A DNA stretch of 35,469 nt from Glycomyces sp. L485 (GTDB taxonomy: Bacteria; Actinomycetota; Actinomycetes; Mycobacteriales; Micromonosporaceae). Shown here piece by piece: positions 26,237 through 33,546 of this stretch (position 1 is the first letter of the stretch; every line of letters starts with the position of its first letter). A program made the position numbers and the translations under genes. The DNA is taken from NCBI RefSeq assembly GCF_022548875.1, contig NZ_JAKZEW010000022.1, positions 33,733 through 69,201 of the forward strand, given 5' to 3'. The notes under the pieces were generated by a model. It made no database searches. It had not been told where the DNA came from and saw nothing but the letters and a program-made list of their open reading frames with translations.

Positions 26237-27764
26237 CGCTCGCGACCGGCTGCCGGCTTGGTCCCGCCCGCGACCCGTCGCCCCCACCGACATCGAGACC
26301 TGGGACGCGCCCGCGACCGGCGAGTCCGACATCCCCGCCTGCGACGACTTCGCAGACCTGCTGTGGGCCCGCGGCTTCCTGCTGACAGCCGAGCGGCACC
26401 GCGTCCCGGTCGCCCACTGGCGACAGATCGACCTGGGCGGCCGATGCCTGTCATACGACCCGCGCACGCCGATCGCGGTGGCACGGGCCGGGACGGCCTG
26501 GGTCGCGCTCCTGGGCCGCGCCATCGACCTCGACGGCTGGTCGGCGAGCGGCGCGGCGATCGCCGCCAAGCTGTTGCGCGCCAAACTCACCGGCCGAGGC
26601 GAGATGTCCAGGACGCTCGACATGCTCTCGGGCCGCTTCGCCGTCTTCGACGGCGACGAACACTCGTCGTTCATCCAGACCGACGCCGCCGGCATGCGCG
26701 CGGTCTTCCACGAGTACGACAAGCGCTCTCCTTGTGCCGCCTCGCACTCCGGGCTCGTGGCCGAGCACGTCGGTGCGGGGCCCTCGGCTTTCCCCGATCC
26801 CACGGGCCTGCGCCGCGAGACGGGCGCCTACGCCCTTCCCGGCACGGCCACGACGTTCGAGGGCGTGGTCATGCTCATGCCGAACACCGAACTCGACTGC
26901 GTCGAAGGGCGGGTGCGACGCGTCTTCCCCAGAGGACGAGCCGAGCACCGCAGCGCCGGCGAGGTCGTCGACGAGGTGCTGCCACTGCTCCAGGGCCAGC
27001 TGGAGGTGCTGACCGAACGCGAACGCCTGGAGGTCTCGCTCACCGCAGGCCTCGACAGCCGCACCACACTGGCGCTGACCAGGCCGTTCACCGACCGGCT
27101 CTCGTACTTCACCTACGACACCGTGAACGGCCGGGGCCCCGCGCGCCGCCGCGTCGCCTACGACGTCGCGATCGCCGCCGAGCTGACCGGGCGGTTCGGC
27201 CTGGATCACCATCGCATCGAGGTCGAGGGGCGCGAGGCCGACGAGCCGCTGCGAGGCATCATGCAGCGCAACTCCCCCAGGCGCAGCCACCCCGCGCTGT
27301 CCTCGACGCACCGCGAACACTCCTCGGAGCGCGGCCTGCACCTGCGGTCGAACCTGTACGAGATCGGCCGTGCCTTCTACCGCTCCAGACGCGAGCGCCC
27401 GAAAACCCTGGGGCCCGGCGACATGGTCTCGCTGCTGACCGGCGACAAGTCCGAGAGCGCCGCGATGAAGGCCGAGTTCGAACGGTACGTCCGCGACACC
27501 GGTTTCAAGCGCGCGCAGCGGCTGTGCGACCCGCTCGACCTGTTCTACTGGGAGCACCGCTCGGGCATGTGGCTCAACGCCCACCTCACCGAGAGCGACA
27601 TCGCCTTCGACACGTTCATCCTCGTCAACTCCCGGCACATGTACCGGCTGCTCCTGTCGGCGCCCCTGGCCGACCGGATCGCCGGGACGGTGTTCGTGGA
27701 GCTCATCCGCCGCTCATGGCCCGAAGTGCTCGACGTGCCCGTCAACGGCGAGACGATCGGCTAG
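26226..27764 (+). CDS. asparagine-synthetase-like ATP-PPase protein lacking the N-terminal Cys
   Basis: A 512-aa member of the asparagine synthetase-like superfamily. The ATP pyrophosphatase P-loop is SLTAGLDSRTTLAL with Asp277 (the SxGxDS motif); AIAAELTGRFGLDHHRIE and SDIAFDTFILVNSRHMYRLL follow as in the family. The N-terminal half keeps an Ntn-like core (GRFAVFDGDEHSSFIQTDAA), but the protein starts MPRSARDRLP without the catalytic Cys. It therefore cannot use glutamine by the usual route and may instead join a substrate amine to an adenylated carboxylate, as beta-lactam synthetase and lasso cyclases do. The ATG has AAAGG six bases upstream. It overlaps the APS-kinase fusion; the substrate is unknown. 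Confidence 0.78.
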   Translation: MPRSARDRLPAWSRPRPVAPTDIETWDAPATGESDIPACDDFADLLWARGFLLTAERHRVPVAHWRQIDLGGRCLSYDPRTPIAVARAGTAWVALLGRAIDLDGWSASGAAIAAKLLRAKLTGRGEMSRTLDMLSGRFAVFDGDEHSSFIQTDAAGMRAVFHEYDKRSPCAASHSGLVAEHVGAGPSAFPDPTGLRRETGAYALPGTATTFEGVVMLMPNTELDCVEGRVRRVFPRGRAEHRSAGEVVDEVLPLLQGQLEVLTERERLEVSLTAGLDSRTTLALTRPFTDRLSYFTYDTVNGRGPARRRVAYDVAIAAELTGRFGLDHHRIEVEGREADEPLRGIMQRNSPRRSHPALSSTHREHSSERGLHLRSNLYEIGRAFYRSRRERPKTLGPGDMVSLLTGDKSESAAMKAEFERYVRDTGFKRAQRLCDPLDLFYWEHRSGMWLNAHLTESDIAFDTFILVNSRHMYRLLLSAPLADRIAGTVFVELIRRSWPEVLDVPVNGETIG

Positions 27765-28417
27765 AACAGCGTCGACCAGTAGTCCCAGAAGCCCATGCCG
27801 ACGATCGCGACGATGACGCCGTAGAGGACGGTCAGGCCGATCCAGTGGTAGCGCAGCAGGTCCTCGACCGGGCCGCGCCACTCCTGGCCGACGCGGATCG
27901 CACCGTTGCGGAGGTTGTAGACGGTGGTGAACCAGAAGATCGGGAGGACCGCCGCCCACACCCCCATGCACCACGGGCACAGCACGCCGATCCGGTAGAC
28001 CGACTGGAAGATCAGCCACGACACGAACCCGAGGCCCCCGAGCACCCCCAGGTTGAACGTCAGCAGGATCCAGCGCGGCAGATCGACGCGCGAAAGCAGG
28101 AGTACGGCCGTGAACAGCACGAACGGGAACGCCATCAGCCCGATGACCGGGTTCGGGAAACCGAGGACGGAGGCCTGGTCGGTGTCCATGACGGTGCCGC
28201 ACGACAGGACCGGGTTGAAGTCGCAGGAGATGGCGTGACTCGGGTCCGTCAACGAGGCGATGCGCTCGTAAGTCAGGTCGAAGGAGGCCGCGAGCCCGAC
28301 GATCCCGCCAAGGAGCAGGACCAGCCCGGTCGTCACGCGGCCGTTCAGTTCTCTCGCAGTCTCCCCGAAAGTCTCGTCCATCGCAGCCGTCCGTGTCCGT
28401 GTCGAAGTCGTAGTCAT
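27761..28417 (-). CDS. vitamin K epoxide reductase family protein
   Basis: A 218-aa four- to five-helix membrane oxidoreductase that should reoxidise a thioredoxin-fold partner using menaquinone, supporting disulfide formation in exported proteins. The active-site CPWC (Cys147, Cys150) and the loop pair Cys65/Cys73 (SCDFNPVLSCG) are intact. The N-terminal 25 residues are cytoplasmic. An in-frame Met13 (28381) is an alternative start. No Trx-like DsbA partner is adjacent. The 3' end meets the AsnB-like gene at a shared CTAG, each strand reading TAG as its stop. Confidence 0.93.
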   Translation of the reverse strand: MTTTSTRTRTAAMDETFGETARELNGRVTTGLVLLLGGIVGLAASFDLTYERIASLTDPSHAISCDFNPVLSCGTVMDTDQASVLGFPNPVIGLMAFPFVLFTAVLLLSRVDLPRWILLTFNLGVLGGLGFVSWLIFQSVYRIGVLCPWCMGVWAAVLPIFWFTTVYNLRNGAIRVGQEWRGPVEDLLRYHWIGLTVLYGVIVAIVGMGFWDYWSTLF

Positions 28418-28475
28418 GCAAAGGTAACGACGGCCGCGACCTCTGGGTTGCGGACGAACGTCCCGACTTCGACGC

Positions 28476-29345
28476 TCACGCCCGGATTCCGGAGCCCCCG
28501 TCGACCACGAGTGTCTGCCCTGTCACATACGAGGCCGACGGCGCGCAGAAGAAGGCGGCCGCGGCGGCCACCTCTTCGGGCGTGCCGGGGCGCCCGAGCG
28601 GGCCGTCGAGGCCCCTCTGAAGCTCGGGGACGGTGGACGAGCCGGTGCGGATCAGGCCCGGAGCGATCGCGTTGACCGTGACGCCGTCGGCGACGACCTC
28701 CGTCGCGAGCGCCTTGGTCAGACCGGTCACGCCGGCCTTCGCGGCGGCGTAGGCGGCCTCGGCGGGCACGGCGTTGACCACCCCGATGGCCGCGGCGACG
28801 TTGACGATCCGGCCCCATCCGCGCTCGGCCATGCCCTGGACGAACGCGCGGGAGACGAGGAAGGCGGTGTCGAGGTTCCGGGCCAGCTCCGTCTGCCAGT
28901 CTGAATAGGACAGCTGCGCGACGGGCTTGACCACGGCCGGATCCGTCTTCGAGGTGAGCCCGGCGTTGTTGACGACGATGTCGACCTCACCGAGCGCCTC
29001 GACGATCGCGTCGGCCAGGCCGCCGACCTCGGCCTCATCGGTCAAGTCGGCCACGAAGCCGACCCCGTCGATCTCCTCGGCTCGCTCATGGATCCGCTTC
29101 GTCGTGGAGACGACCGCGACGGCCGCGCCGAGCAGACGCAACCGGGTGGCGATCGCGAAGCCGATGCCGTCGGGAGCGCCGGCGCCGGTCACGATGGCGA
29201 CCTTCCCGGCGAGGGAGTCGAGTTCCTGGATGCGGCCGAGCCGGTCGTCCTGTTCGCCCGCCGACTCGTTCGTCTGCAGGTCGATCACCTCGGCGAGTCC
29301 GCCGTCTCGGTCGTATGGCGCTTGCCTGGGGCGCGGTGAGTTCAT
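28476..29345 (-). CDS. short-chain dehydrogenase/reductase lacking the catalytic Ser
   Basis: A 289-aa SDR with a Rossmann fold. The cofactor motif is [13 protein letters not shown] (a TGxxxGxG variant with an insertion), followed by DIVVNNAGL, the catalytic pair YAAAK, and [14 protein letters not shown]. In the usual 'NxSS..G' position the sequence reads NVAAAIG, so the catalytic Ser is Ala. About 45 residues precede the fold (an acidic, Asp/Glu-rich extension). It may be an atypical reductase or a non-catalytic member. It lies 58 bp upstream of VKOR on the same strand and may share its transcript. Confidence 0.85.
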   Translation of the reverse strand: MNSPRPRQAPYDRDGGLAEVIDLQTNESAGEQDDRLGRIQELDSLAGKVAIVTGAGAPDGIGFAIATRLRLLGAAVAVVSTTKRIHERAEEIDGVGFVADLTDEAEVGGLADAIVEALGEVDIVVNNAGLTSKTDPAVVKPVAQLSYSDWQTELARNLDTAFLVSRAFVQGMAERGWGRIVNVAAAIGVVNAVPAEAAYAAAKAGVTGLTKALATEVVADGVTVNAIAPGLIRTGSSTVPELQRGLDGPLGRPGTPEEVAAAAAFFCAPSASYVTGQTLVVDGGSGIRA

Positions 29346-29450
29346 GCGGGCAGTCTCTCACGTGCAGATGACGAAACACAGCACCGCCGGGCCCCGACTC
29401 CGCGAATCCGGCACACGCCGACCGCCCGAGCACTGTGTCACCATCGAGGG

Positions 29451-30062
29451 ATGGAGTCCCCCGTCGGGCAGGTCTTGACCGCGTTGGCCCGCAACGCGGT
29501 CGAGACGGGTTTCGCGCCCCGGCCGCCGCACGCCGCCGAACTGGTCGAACGCCTCGCTCCACACTCGATGTGCGAAACCCTCGAGCGGCCCGCCGCGACG
29601 TTCGTGACCCTTGAGCGCCGGAGGCGGCTGCGCGGCTGCATCGGGACGCTGACGGCGTTGCGGCCCTTGGCGGCAGACGTGGTCCGCAACGCCCGGCACG
29701 CAGCCAGGGACCCGCGCATGGCGCCGGTCGAGGCCGCCGAACTGCCGGAGCTGACGGTGACCGTCGCGGTCCTGTCGGCGCCGGACTCCCTCGCCGTCCC
29801 ATCGTTCTCGGCGCTGTTCGAACTGCTGCGGCCCGGCACCGACGGACTCACGCTGCACGGGACCGAACGGCGGAAGGCCACCTTCCTGCCGTCCGTGTGG
29901 CACGCACTGCGCGAACCCGAGCGGTTCGTCACCGCGCTGCTGCGAAAGGGCGGGTGGCCCCGCGCGCTGTGGAGCGCCGACCTGCGCTCCGTCCCGTGGC
30001 CCGAAGGCCTTGCGGCCGAACGCTATACGACCGAGTCGTTCAGCGCTCGACGGGCAGCGTGA
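29451..30062 (+). CDS. AMMECR1 family (AmmeMemoRadiSam A-like) protein
   Basis: A 203-aa AMMECR1-domain protein. The invariant RLRGCIGTL is present, with PAATFVTLERR before it and VVRNARHAARDPRMAPVE after it; the C-terminal HGTERRKATFLPSVW is also a family pattern. Elsewhere it accompanies a MEMO protein (B) and a radical SAM enzyme (C), but neither partner is in the window, so it may act alone here. The biochemical role is unknown. The ATG at 29451 has no usable ribosome-binding site (GAGGG abuts it); a weak CACCAT at leaderless spacing is visible. Its last 23 bp overlap the 3' end of the phzF-like gene on the other strand. Confidence 0.88.
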   Translation: MESPVGQVLTALARNAVETGFAPRPPHAAELVERLAPHSMCETLERPAATFVTLERRRRLRGCIGTLTALRPLAADVVRNARHAARDPRMAPVEAAELPELTVTVAVLSAPDSLAVPSFSALFELLRPGTDGLTLHGTERRKATFLPSVWHALREPERFVTALLRKGGWPRALWSADLRSVPWPEGLAAERYTTESFSARRAA

Positions 30063-30927
30063 CCAACTCGCCCTTGGCGACCTGGACCGCCGATCCGGCG
30101 ACCGACGCGGACACGGCCCTGCCGCCCTCGACGACGACCTCGCCGTAGAGGACCGAGGGCCGCCCCATCTCGGCGCCCTGGCGGATGCGGTACCCGTGGA
30201 CTCCCTCGCCGCTGATCAAGCCCTGTTCGACCAAGTAGACGCCGAGCGCGACGGCGGCCGAACCGGTCGCCGGGTCCTCCCCGGCGGTGTTGTGGAACAG
30301 CCGGGCGTGGACGTCGTAGGTCTCGGGGTCGAAGCTGAACGGGTAGACCAGATCGAGCTCGCCGAGGTTCGACGTCGCGGCGATCACGTCGGCGTCGTCC
30401 AGGCGCACGAAGTTGTGCGGCAGGCCGGCGCTGGCCGTCTGCGCGGTGCCGATGACACAGGAAGCGTCCAGGCCGCAGGCCCCGGCGGCGACTTCGGGGG
30501 CGATGACGTCGCCGACGCTGATCGCGGTGGAGGTGAGCTTCGCGCTCGCGCCGTCGAGGTCGACGGTCATGAGACCCGCACCGCACTCCTGGACCACCCT
30601 GCCGCCATTGGGCTCCACGCGCCCGGACGCGACCGCGGCGATCGCCGAGCCGATCGTGGGGTGCCCGGCGAACGGCAGTTCCTCCCCAGGAGTGAAGATT
30701 CGGGCGCGGTAATCGGCCTCACTCGTCGTGACGGGGAGCACGAAGGAGGTCTCCGAGAAACCGAACTCCTGCGCGATCGCCTGCATCTGCCCGGTGCTCA
30801 AGCCCTCGCCGTCGTAGACGACGGCCAGTTGGTTGCCCGAGTAGGGCATTGGTGTCGCGTTCACTCCCTGTCGGGTGGAGGCGGGCGACGGGTGGGCGAA
30901 GACGTCGACGATTTCGAAGGCGAGCAT
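30040..30927 (-). CDS. PhzF-family isomerase/epimerase
   Basis: A 295-aa protein of the PhzF family, relatives of diaminopimelate epimerase that isomerise dihydro-hydroxyanthranilate in phenazine synthesis; most members have unknown substrates. ARIFTPGEELPFAGHPTIGS and AGEDPATGSA are the two halves of the active site, and the catalytic Glu is in FGFSETSFVL. An insertion of about 10 residues (STRQGVNATPMPY) sits in the N-terminal loop just before the GNQLAVV motif. No other phenazine genes are nearby, so a detoxification or house-cleaning function is more likely. The ATG is placed by a TACGCT -10 box at leaderless spacing. Confidence 0.92.
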   Translation of the reverse strand: MLAFEIVDVFAHPSPASTRQGVNATPMPYSGNQLAVVYDGEGLSTGQMQAIAQEFGFSETSFVLPVTTSEADYRARIFTPGEELPFAGHPTIGSAIAAVASGRVEPNGGRVVQECGAGLMTVDLDGASAKLTSTAISVGDVIAPEVAAGACGLDASCVIGTAQTASAGLPHNFVRLDDADVIAATSNLGELDLVYPFSFDPETYDVHARLFHNTAGEDPATGSAAVALGVYLVEQGLISGEGVHGYRIRQGAEMGRPSVLYGEVVVEGGRAVSASVAGSAVQVAKGELVTLPVER

Positions 30928-30934
30928 GTGCCGG

Positions 30935-30976
30935 AGCGTACTGCCGAATGGCGATCCGCGTCCACGTGGTTACGAT
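30935..30976. promoter_or_regulatory. divergent leaderless promoters of phzF-like and mrp
   Basis: Within a 55-bp gap, TACGCT on the minus strand (30935-30940) places +1 within one base of the phzF-like ATG, and TACGAT on the plus strand (30971-30976) places +1 on the mrp ATG. No Shine-Dalgarno sequence precedes either gene. Confidence 0.55.
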
Positions 30977-30982
30977 TGGGGC

Positions 30983-32122
30983 ATGTCTGATACCGCCGCT
31001 GTAGTCGAGGCCGTCAACGAAGCGCTCTCGCACGTCAACGACCCCGAGATCCGTCGCCCCATCACCGACCTGGGGATGGTCGACGCCGTCGAGGTCGACG
31101 GCGGCCGCCTGCACGTCAAGATCCTGCTCACCGTCGCCGCCTGCCCGCTGCGCGACACCCTCCGGAACGACGTGAGCGAGGCGGCGCTCGGCGTCGACGG
31201 CGTCGACGAGGTCGACGTCGAGTTCGGCGTCATGACCGAGGAGCAGCGCAAAGACCTCCAGACGCAGCTGCGCGGGCCCGGCCAGGCCGCCGAGCCGGTC
31301 ATCCCGTTCAACCTGCCCGAATCCCGGACTCGCGTGTTCGCCATCGCCTCGGGCAAGGGCGGGGTCGGCAAGTCGTCGATCACGGTGAACATCGCCGCCG
31401 CGCTCGCGAAGAAGGGCATGTCGGTCGGCGTCGTCGACGCCGACATCTACGGCCACTCCGTGCCGCGCATGCTCGGCGTCGACGGCGCCCCGACGCAGGT
31501 CGAGGACATGATCATGCCGCCGCAGTCGCACGGCATGAAGGTCATCTCGATCGGCATGTTCACCCCCGGCAACACCGCCGTGGTCTGGCGCGGCCCGATG
31601 CTGCACCGCGCGCTCCAGCAGTTCCTCGCCGACGTGTACTGGGGCGACCTGGACGTGCTGCTGCTCGACCTGCCGCCCGGCACCGGTGACATCGCGATCT
31701 CCGTCGCGCAGCTGCTGCCGACCGCCGAACTCGTCGTCGTGACCACCCCGCAGCAGGCCGCCGCCGAGGTGGCCGAGCGGGCCGGGGCGATCGTCACCCA
31801 GACCCACCAGAAGCTCGCGGGTGTCGTCGAGAACATGTCGTGGATGGAGCTGCCCGACGGGTCGACCGTGGAGCCGTTCGGCTCCGGCGGCGGCAAGACC
31901 GTCGCCGAGGCGCTCACCCGCGACGTCGGCGCCGAGGTGCCGCTGCTCGGCCAGGTGCCGCTCGACCCGCGGCTGCGCGAAGGCGGCGACGCCGGCGTGC
32001 CGCTGGTCCTGTCGGACCCCGACTCGGAGGCGTCGCGCGCCATCACCGCGATCGCCGAGCAGCTCGCCGTCAGGAAGGTCTCCCTGGCCGGCAAGCAGCT
32101 CGGCCTCACGCCTACGACCTGA
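30983..32122 (+). CDS. mrp: Mrp/ApbC-type P-loop ATPase (Fe-S cluster carrier)
   Basis: A 379-aa protein with an N-terminal MIP18/DUF59 domain (about 1-85; NDPEIRRPITDLGMV and VAACPLRDTL) and a C-terminal MinD/ParA-type ATPase with the deviant Walker A SGKGGVGKSS (Lys130), DADIYGHSVPRMLG and LDLPPGTGD. Family members carry Fe-S clusters to apoproteins. The CxxC that bridges the dimer cluster in many Mrp proteins is missing: after ENMSW the sequence reads MELPDGSTVEPFGSGG, as in mycobacterial Mrp. So any cluster must be held elsewhere, perhaps through DUF59. Its tail overlaps ybjQ by 11 bp. Confidence 0.95.
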   Translation: MSDTAAVVEAVNEALSHVNDPEIRRPITDLGMVDAVEVDGGRLHVKILLTVAACPLRDTLRNDVSEAALGVDGVDEVDVEFGVMTEEQRKDLQTQLRGPGQAAEPVIPFNLPESRTRVFAIASGKGGVGKSSITVNIAAALAKKGMSVGVVDADIYGHSVPRMLGVDGAPTQVEDMIMPPQSHGMKVISIGMFTPGNTAVVWRGPMLHRALQQFLADVYWGDLDVLLLDLPPGTGDIAISVAQLLPTAELVVVTTPQQAAAEVAERAGAIVTQTHQKLAGVVENMSWMELPDGSTVEPFGSGGGKTVAEALTRDVGAEVPLLGQVPLDPRLREGGDAGVPLVLSDPDSEASRAITAIAEQLAVRKVSLAGKQLGLTPTT

Positions 32123-32480
32123 CGACCGTGACCGCCGTGCCGTAGGCGCACACCTCGGTGCCCAGATCGCGGGCGTCGGACACGTCGAAGCGCATCATGA
32201 CCACGCCGTTCGCTCCCAGGTTCTTCGCCTGATCGATCATGCGGGTCAGTGCCTCCTCACGGGAGGCGGCCAGCGCCTTGGTCAGGCCCTTGAGCTCGCC
32301 GCCCAGCAGCGACTTGATCCCCGCTCCGAAGTCGGAGAAGAAGTTCCGCGACCGGACGGTGAGGCCGAAGACCTCGCCGTGGGTGTCGGTGACCCGGTAA
32401 CCGGGCACGTTCTCGGTGGTGACGACGACGAACCCGGCGGCGGTGGGATTCGCCGCTCCGAACTCTCCAATATTGTCCAT
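32112..32480 (-). CDS. YbjQ/UPF0145 family protein
   Basis: A 122-aa small protein of the YbjQ family (also called heavy-metal-binding domain; function not known). Characteristic strings are VVVTTENVPGYRVTDTHGEV, then SLLGGELKGLTKALAASREE and MIDQAKNLGANGVVMMRFDV. It forms a homopentameric barrel in structural-genomics models of the family. The ATG at 32480 is preferred over the GTG at 32489 because TATCGT at 32488-32493 puts +1 beside it. Confidence 0.88.
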   Translation of the reverse strand: MDNIGEFGAANPTAAGFVVVTTENVPGYRVTDTHGEVFGLTVRSRNFFSDFGAGIKSLLGGELKGLTKALAASREEALTRMIDQAKNLGANGVVMMRFDVSDARDLGTEVCAYGTAVTVVRS

Positions 32481-32487
32481 GCCGGAC

Positions 32488-32493
32488 ACGATA
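32488..32493 (-). promoter_or_regulatory. -10 box, leaderless start of ybjQ-like gene
   Basis: On the minus strand TATCGT ends seven bases before the ATG at 32480, so +1 is within one base of the start codon. Confidence 0.45.
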
Positions 32494-32534
32494 ATCGGTT
32501 GGGGCGCTTGCCGCGTCCCGCTCGGGCACGAGAA

Positions 32535-32562
32535 CGCGCCCCCTACCGGAGTAGGAGGCGCG
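32535..32562 (-). terminator. dapD terminator hairpin
   Basis: A 12-bp stem with one mismatch (CGCGCCCCCTAC/GTAGGAGGCGCG) and a CGGA loop, 15 bp past the dapD stop at 32578. Confidence 0.65.
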
Positions 32563-32577
32563 GTACCCGAGTACTAC

Positions 32578-33507
32578 TCACTGAGCGGAGTGCAGGGCCT
32601 TGTTCAGTTCGCCCCACGTGCCTTCGCGGGGGCGCACCTCCAGGCGGCCGGTCTGCGTGTTCGTCCAGAACTGCAGGTTGTCCTTGCCCGACAGCAACGC
32701 GGCCTTGACCACCTCGCCGTCCGGGAGCGACACCTTCGAGCCGGCCGTGACGTAGCAGCCGGCCGCGACGACGCAGTTGTCGCCCAAGGAGATCCCGATG
32801 CCCGCGTTCGCGCCCAGCAGGCAGCGCTCACCGATCGAGATGACCTCTTTGCCGCCGCCCGACAGGGTCCCCATGATCGACGAGCCGCCCCCGATGTCCG
32901 AACCGTCGCCGACGACGACGCCGGCCGAGATGCGACCCTCGACCATCGAGTTGCCGAGCGTCCCGGCGTTGAAGTTCACGAAGCCCTCGTGCATCACCGT
33001 GGTGCCCTCTGCCAGGTGCGCGCCGAGCCGCACGCGCGAGGCGTCGGCGATGCGCACGCCCGAAGGGGTCACGTAGTCGGCCATCGGCGGGAACTTGTCG
33101 ACGGACTTGACCTGGAGGACCTGACCGGACTCGCGCAGGTGCAGACGCGCGGCGCCCACCCGCTCGGCCGGAACCGGCCCGAAGTTCGTCCAGGCGTTGT
33201 TCGGCAGCAGCCCGAAGATGCCGGACAGGTTGATCGAATGCGGGATCACGAAGCGGTGCGACAGCAGGTGCAGGCGCAGGTAGACGTCGGTGGTGTCGGT
33301 CGGCTCCTCGGCCAGCGACACCACCGAGACGACGATGCCCTTCGAGGAGGTCCCGGTCGGGTTCGGGGTGTCGACCTTCGGGGGCTGGAGTCCGGACGGG
33401 GCCTCGCCGAGACCCAGCTCGGTGAACCACACGTCGAGGACGGCGCCGTCGGCGTCGACGGTCGCCACACCCGCGCCCCATGCTGCGTCAGTCAGGAAAT
33501 CACTCAC
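32578..33507 (-). CDS. dapD: 2,3,4,5-tetrahydropyridine-2,6-dicarboxylate N-succinyltransferase
   Basis: A 309-aa trimeric left-handed beta-helix acyltransferase of the succinylase branch of diaminopimelate/lysine synthesis. It transfers succinyl from succinyl-CoA to tetrahydrodipicolinate. The hexapeptide repeats run from about residue 170 (EGTTVMHEGFVNFNAGTLGN, then SIGERCLLGANAGIGISLGD). The N-terminal part (WFTELGLGEAPSGLQPP) is of the actinobacterial type, as in Mycobacterium DapD. The GTG at 33507 is preceded by TAGGCT (33515-33520), giving a near-leaderless start. Divergent from dapE across 39 bp. Confidence 0.96.
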   Translation of the reverse strand: MSDFLTDAAWGAGVATVDADGAVLDVWFTELGLGEAPSGLQPPKVDTPNPTGTSSKGIVVSVVSLAEEPTDTTDVYLRLHLLSHRFVIPHSINLSGIFGLLPNNAWTNFGPVPAERVGAARLHLRESGQVLQVKSVDKFPPMADYVTPSGVRIADASRVRLGAHLAEGTTVMHEGFVNFNAGTLGNSMVEGRISAGVVVGDGSDIGGGSSIMGTLSGGGKEVISIGERCLLGANAGIGISLGDNCVVAAGCYVTAGSKVSLPDGEVVKAALLSGKDNLQFWTNTQTGRLEVRPREGTWGELNKALHSAQ

Positions 33508-33514
33508 CCCCGAA

Positions 33515-33538
33515 GCCTATCGGCGCGGCGAGTATCGT
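33515..33538. promoter_or_regulatory. divergent leaderless promoters of dapD and dapE
   Basis: The 39-bp gap contains TAGGCT on the minus strand (33515-33520, +1 within one base of the dapD GTG) and TATCGT on the plus strand (33533-33538, +1 within two bases of the dapE GTG). The two promoters must share the gap, with each -35 region inside or beside the other gene's start. Confidence 0.5.
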
Positions 33539-33546
33539 CTGCGAAT

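Noticed and set aside
26258-28675. 805-codon plus-strand frame through the AsnB-like and VKOR genes
   Set aside because: It is a +2 shadow, Arg/Pro-rich over the AsnB-like gene, and runs antisense through VKOR. The in-frame genes on both strands explain the region.
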